Shown here one piece after another: positions 57,605 to 64,000 of a stretch of DNA of 64,000 nucleotides. This DNA comes from Icerya purchasi (Eukaryota > Arthropoda > Insecta > Hemiptera > Monophlebidae). The DNA lies in contig CM077115.1 of assembly GCA_039619475.1 (NCBI GenBank), positions 510,156,815 through 510,220,814 of the forward strand. The letters are read 5' to 3'. Both the position numbers and the translations under genes were made by a program. The notes under the pieces are model-generated. The model ran no database searches. It had not been told where the DNA came from and worked only from the letters and a program-made list of their open reading frames with translations. Position 1 is the first letter of the stretch. Each line of letters starts with the position of its first letter.

Positions 57605-58581
57605 GTACAGCTAACTATGGTTACATTTTTGTTTGTGACTTAAGGAACTTTTTTTTTAACAATTGCTATTTAACCATTTACGTTTCATTAGTGTTATTCT
57701 AAAACAACTGGCTTTTATTTTTCTATTGTAAAGTTAAAACCATGTCTTCTTTAACAGTGAAACGATACCGTTTGCTAATTTGAGCCCTCAGGGATGCCAA
57801 ACACGAGTTTTTTTCGGACTCGTGGATTTTATTTTACTTATTTATATTTTATGAATTTGAAGCTGAGGGTTTAAATTAATTGTTTTTTATTTTCTAATAA
57901 CCTACAAAGATCTTTCTTTACCGACCGGCCGCTGAAAATACATAATTATTATACATTCGATGTAAAACAATAATTATATAATTATAAATAAATTGGTACG
58001 TATCACTATTTGTCGGTGGTGGTACTGGAACGTTACTACTTCGCACTGCAGACGGGTTGATTTTTTTACTAAACTGATTTTCTGTTAACGGAGATCGTTT
58101 TCGCGACTCTTTACGGACGACCAACTGAAACTGTTTTTAAAAATCTACCAAGAAGATTTAACTGAGATTAACCGCTACCTGACTTCCGTTTTCTATCTGT
58201 GCTTTATCATTTTACTTGTCTTTTGTTCCCGTGGGAACCAATCGCCGCCATTTCTCCAATCACCGGTCTTTCTCCAGTCTAACTGCGTGGTAGTCTTTTT
58301 ACTTCCGACCGACAAACAGAATTTCAATCATGCGCACACATTTACTCTCGCACCACCTATTCTAATTTATGTTTTATTTTTATGTCATTTTATTTTTATT
58401 ATTTTTTTTTTTTTTCATTTGAAATTTACTCTGAGCTCATGTAATGGGCACATTACAACAGATTAACGTAAAGCTGAAGCCTTAGCTGTCAAGTAAAATG
58501 AAACTAATAATATTTTTTGCGCAATTAGTATTTATAAAAATAACCATAAAATCTAATTGTTTGATATTTATTTTTCAATAG
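57605..58581 (+). other. Intron 12 of the ATPase gene
   Basis: About 1 kb. The middle (58010-58360) is GC-richer than its surroundings and may be a small element, but no coding or terminal repeats were recognised. A T-run lies at 58402-58415. Confidence 0.6.
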
Positions 58582-58735
58582 CTTGGAAAGGAAATAGGTA
58601 TTGTGCGTCATTTTACATTTAGTTCCAGTTTACAACGAATGACCGTAATAACCAGAGTACTAGGAGCTTCTCATTATAGTGTATACTGTAAAGGAGCTCC
58701 AGAAAATATCTGTAATTTATGTCTTCCAGAATCAG
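58582..58735 (+). CDS. ATP13A3: P5B ATPase exon 13 (residues 630-680), KGAPE motif
   Basis: 154 bases between TTCAATAG and GTTAGT. It reads [20 protein letters not shown] then [20 protein letters not shown] and [11 protein letters not shown]. (E)IGIVR-x-F-x-FSSxLQRM(S/T)V and the nucleotide-domain motif KGAPE are clear. One base of the next codon (G) precedes the donor. Confidence 0.95.
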
Positions 58736-60215
58736 GTTAGTTTTAAAATAATTTATTACTTACGAATTTTAGATGTTACGTTTTTCTTTTCTTGTTTAAT
58801 ATTTTGCCAATCCTTAAGCATTCGGGTATTATTTCACCTTAATTTTTATTTTGTACACTACTATTTTTCTTCCATCTATAGAATGTATAACATTTGGTAA
58901 TTTTCAAATTTATTTTCGTTGTTCGAAAAAAATTAAAAAAGTAAATACGAGGCTTCAGAGACCAAAGAATATTATTTTAAATTCTATTAAAATCAAAAAA
59001 TTATCGTAAATGGAAAAATCAGCGCAAGAGTAAGGAAAGGAGTACGAGGAGTACTGTAAAGATGTTCTCTGCCACTAGTGCTGTTTAACATTTATGTTGA
59101 AAGACGTTAAAATGTTCCTCAGATGGAATAAAAATAAATGGCGTGACAATAGAACAATTAGATATGCAGATGAACGATAGCGGAATCGAAACTGCAGAAA
59201 TCTACCAACGATTGAAACAGGCTTTTAAACATCGAATGAAAAGTGATAATCAAGAAAAATAAAACCAAAATGATAGGGTACTGTAAAAAATGAGACGGAC
59301 AGTTAAAGATATTCGTAAATGAACGAACCCTAGAACACGTAGACGAATTCGTGTATCCGGGCAGCTTAATAACAAACGGAAAATAAGGAAAAGAGTAACC
59401 CGAGCTAAGAATTTCTTCAGCAAAAAACGAACCTTCCTTTCATTAAAAAACACATTGATAGACATTATAAAACAATTTATAAAGAGTTCCGTTTAGAGTG
59501 TTGCCCTGTACGGGAGTGACACTTGTTGGACGCTGTTGAAAAAGGACAAATGCAAACTGGAATCGTTTGAAATCTAATGTTGGTTACGAATGCTAAGAAT
59601 AAGATGGACCGATAAAAGATATCGAACAACGAAGTATTATCCAGAGTGCAAGAACAACGAGAAATATTAAGACAGTAGAAAGAAGAAGAAACACCGCAAT
59701 AGAACACATTATACGGTACTACTCAACATGGATTACAAACCTAATCGAAGGCAAAGCAGAAGGAAAGTTACAAGAAGGAAGACCTCGCATTCGACTCATG
59801 GATGACATCAAAGGAAATTGACCCCTACTAGATACCCGTTCAAATTGTTGCATTCTTATACGTTAATCGCTATGTTTTTCATAATGCGCGACAACTGGAT
59901 TGACGTTAATTTTCTTTGTTCTGAGTGTGCTTAAAATACTTTATTTCTTAATGGCAACAATTTTCATATCCTAAAGAAGTATATAGATCTTTATTTTCCG
60001 TTTTTTATTTTTTGCTGATAAAAATAGTAAATAATTAAAAGTATAATTTTTGTTTCGAAGCGGTAGGTGAACAATAGAGCGCCATATGCATTATCCGTTT
60101 ATGACATATATTCTGAAGTTGTTCCATTAATTTATTATGGATTGCTAAAAGTGTATAAAATGTAATTGTTATAGATGAAAAGTGAAATTAATTTGAAATC
60201 CGTACTTGTTTACAG
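58736..60215 (+). other. Intron 13 of the ATPase gene
   Basis: 1.5 kb, GTTAGT donor and TTTACAG acceptor, carrying an RTE-type LINE fragment in sense orientation. Confidence 0.75.
59005..59825 (+). mobile_element. RTE-type LINE fragment (second lineage)
   Basis: Pieces in several frames: RVRKGVRGVL-like start, SLPLVLFNIYVE, GIKINGVTIEQLDMQM (near 59130), FVNERTLEHVDEFVYPGSLI (normally EFVYLGSLIT), then VALYGSDTCWTLLKKDKCKL, a WCWLRMLRIRWTDK-like block and GRPRIRLMDDIKG at the end. This is the C-terminal part of the reverse transcriptase of a LINE lineage common in insects and different from the RTE copy at 39.8-43.3 kb. The catalytic FADD region is destroyed. No 3' A-tail seen. Confidence 0.65.
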
Positions 60216-60461
60216 TTCCTACAGATTTTAATAAAGTACTTAAGTTTTATACGAGGAAAGGGTACCGGGTAATTGCCGCCGCTCATCGTTCCTTGCCAGC
60301 GTCGATTAATTATACTAAAATGCAACGACTTTCTAGAGAAGAAGTTGAAAGTGATCTCATAATGTTAGGTTTGATTATTCTGGAAAATAAATTGAAACCC
60401 GAAACCGCTCCAGTCATTTCAGTATTAAAAAAAGCTAATATTCGAACCGTAATCGTTACAG
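60216..60461 (+). CDS. ATP13A3: P5B ATPase exon 14 (residues 681-762)
   Basis: 246 bases between TTTACAG and GTAATG. It reads PTDFNKVLKFYTRKGYRVIA then AAHRSLPASINYTKMQRLSR and EEVESDLIMLGLIILENKLK, with ANIRTVIVTG at the end. GxRVIA-x-AxR, (V/I)E-x-x-(M/L)-x-x-(M/L)GLII-x-(Q/E)NKLKxET and ANIRTVxVTG are standard P5B blocks leading into the phosphorylation domain. Confidence 0.96.
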
Positions 60462-61434
60462 GTAATGTAATTTACAGCCTTTAATTTTTTTCTTTTTCAT
60501 TTTTAATATGTTCTCTTTTTTTTTTCTTTTTTTTTTTTCTTTTTTTTTTAGTGTATTAACAGTTATTTTAATTTTCCATGGAGTTTATAAATTTTATAAA
60601 ATTTTTCCTCAATCAAGTCTAGTATAAGATTTTCATATTTACCACCACTTCTAAAGTATTGAAATAGTTAAGTGTATAAATTTATTTATCTAAGGCCACG
60701 GTTACATTGGATCAGAATTCGTACGAAAAATTGGTCGTACGAAATCATGCGAATTCGTACGTGGTTACATTACTTACGGAGTTGTTTGTATAAACAGTAA
60801 ATTTACAGAAGGTAGTAATTACATTGCGCGTTCTTTTTTTATAATTTGTTCGACAATTTAGTAAAATGAAACTAATTAATAAGTGTATGAAATCTGATAC
60901 TCTTTCTTCAACTGGACTGATTATTTTTTCAGAATTCATATTGCAGAATAAACAAACGCTGAAAATGGACACTGTAATGTAAACTTCGTACGGATTCTGA
61001 TGAAAAAAGCAAAATATATTGGTCGCATGATTTTTTTTTCATCGTGTCTCGTATAATTTTTTGTAATTAATAAATTTATAGTTAATCAGATTCTTATACC
61101 GGATGGTGTTAAAATATGTAAACCATATCCTTCGGTTTGTTTTAAGTCCGTATAATCAGGGGCTTCCGAGAAAAAAATTTTGGTCTCGCTTAAACTTTCG
61201 TGTGAGTTCTATGTTATTGAAGCTGTCCGTCTATGAGAAATAAAAATTAATGTAACTTTGATATACTCGAGCAACCATACATATATAAAAAAAATATTCA
61301 TATATCGAAGCTGCAGCCGCGAAAGTGTCACACTTTTTGTAACATTTCCTTGTAACTTTTATTGCTATTACCGTACTATAATAATGTTTCCATGTATTAT
61401 TTTTGATGTTTTTTTGTTACTTTTTGAATTCTAG
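60462..61434 (+). other. Intron 14 of the ATPase gene
   Basis: About 1 kb, GTAATG donor and TTCTAG acceptor. It contains T-runs at 60517-60550 and a short inverted-repeat element at 60692-61022. Confidence 0.7.
60692..61022. mobile_element. Putative Harbinger-like short element with inverted motifs
   Basis: GATCAGAATTCGTACGAA at 60711-60728 is repeated inverted as TTCGTACGGATTCTGATG at 60987-61004, about 275 bases apart. Between them the palindromic word CGTACG recurs (60737 and 60757). The left edge GGCCACGGTTACATTGG is the style of PIF/Harbinger ends. A short minus-strand frame (60745-60972) contains NSEKIISPVEERVSDF, faintly like the start of a MADF domain. Termini are not confirmed. Confidence 0.35.
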
Positions 61435-61595
61435 GCGATAATATGTTGACTGCTGTAAGCGTAGCGAGAGATTGTGGTATGATAACGCCCGACCAAGACG
61501 TGATCACTATACAGTATGTAGAAGCTCCAGTTCCTCGTGTATTTTACACTTTAGCCGACGTGTCGCCAGCTTCTTCAGTTGTTTTATCTCCAACG
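61435..61595 (+). CDS. ATP13A3: P5B ATPase exon 15 (residues 763-816), TGDNM motif
   Basis: 161 bases between TTCTAG and GTAATT, finishing the split glycine codon of TGD. It reads DNMLTAVSVARDCGMITPDQ then DVITIQYVEAPVPRVFYTLA and DVSPASSVVLSPT. GDNMLTA(V/I)SVARDCGM is diagnostic of the phosphorylation domain. It ends in phase 0, so the protein continues in an exon beyond the window. Confidence 0.95.
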
Positions 61596-64000
61596 GTAAT
61601 TAATCTTCGTTATTACTTTTTAATTATTTCAGTTTTAAACGGTAGATTTTATATGATGGTATAATTTTGTAAAATTTTAATAAAGTGAATTTTTATTTCA
61701 GTTACGGCTAAAATTGATAATTGTTAAAGATAAAAAGAAGATAATCGAAACCTGTTAAAAATTAAATTGATTCACAGAATGAACTGATAGTGAAGTTAGG
61801 ATTCTGTGCAGAGTAATAAAGACAAAATTTGTTCTATTTACGAGAGTTGCCAGTAAAATTCAAAATTAAAGTATTTTACTTCTCACATTTTTCAGTTAAA
61901 CAATTTTCGTTATAATTTACGTATACACATATATATGTATATTTTATTCTTCGGGAAGGCCAAAAAATGACCGCTTTAATTCGTTCGGTGGTAATCAGAT
62001 TACTTCTTTAGATTACAGCGATAAATTATCAACCTTTAAATATATTTATTGTTTCAACGATAATTGCATTAATAAGATTAGATTTCTACAGTGTTTCGTG
62101 GTTATAATCTGAAGTAGCGCAATGAATGTTTTTACATTTTAATTTACGTACAATATTTTTTACTTCAATTGGATTCGAATTTATATACAGATAAATTTCC
62201 ATTTTAAATTTTTATACATGTGATTTGTTCATTATTTTCACTTTAATTGTCGTGGTAGGTGTGCGGTAAAGTTCAATTAATTGTTGAAAGCTTTTTCGGT
62301 TTTTTTCAAGTTTTCTTGAAAATATATTCGTAAACATTAGGAATGCTGTAGCAATTAATCACACTAAATGTTGCATTAAATCGTCATTTGCAAATGAGGG
62401 ACCTTAGCCTTTAAGTGTGTAGAAATTGTATTCGAATATTATTAGAGATGAATTAATTTACACTATAATATTGAAAAAAACGAAAATGGAAGATTTCTAT
62501 ATTCGTAAAATGTTCTTATCGTTGAAAATTTTAGTAATTGTAATCACGTTGCGACACAAGTGAAAAAACAAAAATGGGGGAAATGATATTTCTACTTGTC
62601 TTTGACACTAAGGTAATCTGCAAAACTTTTAAACCACCAATGTCATTTTATTACAAAGACATTGCCCAGTCCCAAGTCTGGAAAAAAAGCGCGAGGGAAA
62701 GTTTGCAGATGATTTTCCTGCGAATTTTATTATTTTGTTTTTTTTGTTTTTTTTTTATCAAGCTTTAGTTTTAAGATAAGTTTTTATTTAGTTGTTTTAA
62801 GTATCGGGCAATTCAGTTGAGTTTCCATCTTTTATTAATAAATAAACAAAGTTTGATGTAAAATAAATTTATAGGACGTAGCTATTGAATTTTGATGCTT
62901 AAAAAAGTGTCGATTTCGTAAAAATTAGTCGTTTATTTACCGGCGAAATCCAAAATTAACAATTTTGCCTGTTTCAATTGAAAGCGTGGGTTTGAGCTAA
63001 TTTATGAATATTTCTGTATAATTCTAATGAACATATTTTAAAAATTTATGAAGAGTGTATAAAAATAATCTATTGTAACCTTTCAATTCTGCATAGACGG
63101 TAAATTTCAATCAAAGAAATCAACGCTTTGTTCACAAACGTGGCAGTTATACGTGCCGGGTGGAGTTGCTTTTACAAAAAGAAGGAAAATAGTTTTGGAT
63201 TAAATTTTAAGAACTAAACAAAAATAAATAATGCAAAAATATTAAAGTTGCAACATTTAACAAGTCGCATTATTAAAAACCGTAATAATCTTTATTAAAG
63301 TGAATAAATACATATATAAATTAACGCACAACAGAAATCGGAATATTACATATTAAAAGTCTTAAGTTGCTGGCGAATCTTCATGTATATTTTACATCGC
63401 TAAAAAAAATAGTCATCCGAATCTACGGAGTACACGTTTTATTGTTTAGTAAAGTTTATTTTATTTTTGTTTTTTTAGAAAAATAATGATAACTTTCGAT
63501 TTATTTCCAGAAGTGTCTAAAACAATTTAATCTGGTCGAATAAAGCTTTATTTCGAATTATATGAGCCTTTGAATTTCATACTGCGCACCAAAAACTATA
63601 TAAATTTTTGCGATGGTTTTAGTTGTAAACATGTAGGAGTATTATTCGATTTGTTTTTGTCCCCGAGTGTGAACCTGCTTCTTTCTGATAATTCATTAAA
63701 TGTATATGTATAAGTAAGTTTCGGTTTATAAAGCGTGGCTGTGAATTCTTTCTAGGTTCGTATGTTTATTTTTATGCTTTATTATATTAGGATTTTTTGA
63801 TTTTTTTTAAATTTTCTAAGTGCTTACCAATTTTTTCGGTAGACAAAGATAAGACTCGTAGTTGGGTTATTAAAATTTTAACGAGATATCTCAAATTAAA
63901 TAGTAGAACTGAGACAAATAAGTTTTTATTATAAAACTGTATTGCTGTACTTGTGTCCGAATTTGTAGAAGTTCTTATTAAAGCAATTTTATGTAATGCA
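61596..64000 (+). other. Intron 15 of the ATPase gene, incomplete
   Basis: At least 2.4 kb of AT-rich sequence after the GTAATT donor. I searched the plus strand for the next expected blocks (the H-F-x-x-x-G-x-x-F segment, FARM-x-PxQK and GDGANDCGALK) and found none up to the end of the window. No transposon recognised. Confidence 0.65.

Larger units (their letters stand above)
3690..64000 (+). other. ATP13A3: P5B-type ATPase gene (ATP13A2/ATP13A3-like), gene span, 3' end outside window
   Basis: Fifteen coding exons (listed separately) join without a frame break into 816 residues. Family knowledge: P5B ATPases sit in late endosomes and lysosomes, export polyamines into the cytosol and are driven by aspartyl phosphorylation. 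Seen here: an N-terminal hydrophobic segment (about residues 66-88) typical of the P5B membrane anchor; the M1-M2 hairpin (about 236-290); the actuator motif TGES (357-360); M3-M4 with the P5B signature PPALP (481-485); phosphorylation motif DKTGT (524-528); nucleotide-domain KGAPE (666-670); and TGDNM (762-766). The distal P domain (GDGANDCGALK type) and M5-M10 are missing because the gene runs past 64000. The paralogue (ATP13A2 versus ATP13A3) is not resolved; insects often have one gene. Introns range from 0.1 to 35 kb and carry many transposons. Confidence 0.9.

Noticed and set aside
58679..58900. Plus-strand frame overlapping exon 13
   Set aside because: A shadow frame of the exon running into the intron.
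1..64000. CRISPR arrays, bacterial operons, riboswitches, tRNA or rRNA genes
   Set aside because: No regularly spaced identical repeats, no cloverleaf candidates or rRNA landmarks were seen by eye, and the spliced genes show a eukaryotic nuclear genome.
61596..64000. Search for ATPase exon 16
   Set aside because: None of the expected P-domain blocks could be read in any plus-strand frame; the exon must lie beyond the window.

Overview
This is a 64-kb piece of an animal nuclear genome, most likely an insect. It is AT-rich and full of homopolymers and microsatellites. It has spliceosomal introns with GT..AG ends, two conserved eukaryotic genes, and transposon families typical of insects. The order or species cannot be named from the sequence alone; a hemimetabolous insect with large introns is my guess.

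Two host genes sit head to head. On the minus strand, three exons (2588..2034) encode the first 116 or so residues of dynactin subunit 5 (DCTN5); its last exon or exons are not in the window. About 1.1 kb away, on the plus strand, begins a P5B-type ATPase of the ATP13A2/ATP13A3 family (lysosomal/endosomal polyamine transporters; the Drosophila relative is anne boonen). Fifteen coding exons are resolved between 3690 and 61595. They join in one frame, with compatible phases at every junction, into 816 residues that contain the TGES, PPALP, DKTGT, KGAPE and TGDNM motifs. The rest of the P domain and the C-terminal membrane helices lie beyond position 64000.

Almost everything else is intron, and most recognisable intron content is transposable element (TE) debris. 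Intron 2 alone is about 35.1 kb (3961..39087). In order it holds: a LINE of the CR1/L2/Daphne type with an ORF1 remnant and an almost intact ORF2 (6.3-10.2 kb); a foldback element (13.0-13.36 kb); a piggyBac-like remnant (16.4-17.0 kb); a PIF1-like helicase remnant of Helitron type (18.1-18.8 kb, minus); a mariner with both terminal inverted repeats (TIRs) and TA target sites (19.285-20.540 kb); a cryptic diverged tandem array (21.4-23.4 kb); a Mutator-like element with TIRs (23.76-26.36 kb); a LINE tail (28.8-29.2 kb, minus); a second mariner (30.63-31.92 kb, minus); a Tc1-like element (35.04-36.69 kb); and a possible second Mutator-like 3' end (37.2-37.7 kb). Later introns hold an RTE-type LINE (39.76-43.26 kb), an I-type LINE with RNase H (46.06-47.32 kb), an endonuclease-domain remnant (47.55-47.99 kb, minus), a large palindrome next to a repeat shared by many insects (51.7-52.75 kb), an RTE-type fragment (59.0-59.82 kb) and a Harbinger-like inverted repeat (60.69-61.02 kb). 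All the TE coding regions I could read are broken.

I do not see a new multi-gene system. The points most worth checking are the two long palindromes, a diverged tandem array, and two short minus-strand reading frames that look protein-coding but fit neither host gene: a proline-rich tail at 20.9-21.1 kb and a polyprenyl-synthase-like tail at 45.8-46.06 kb.
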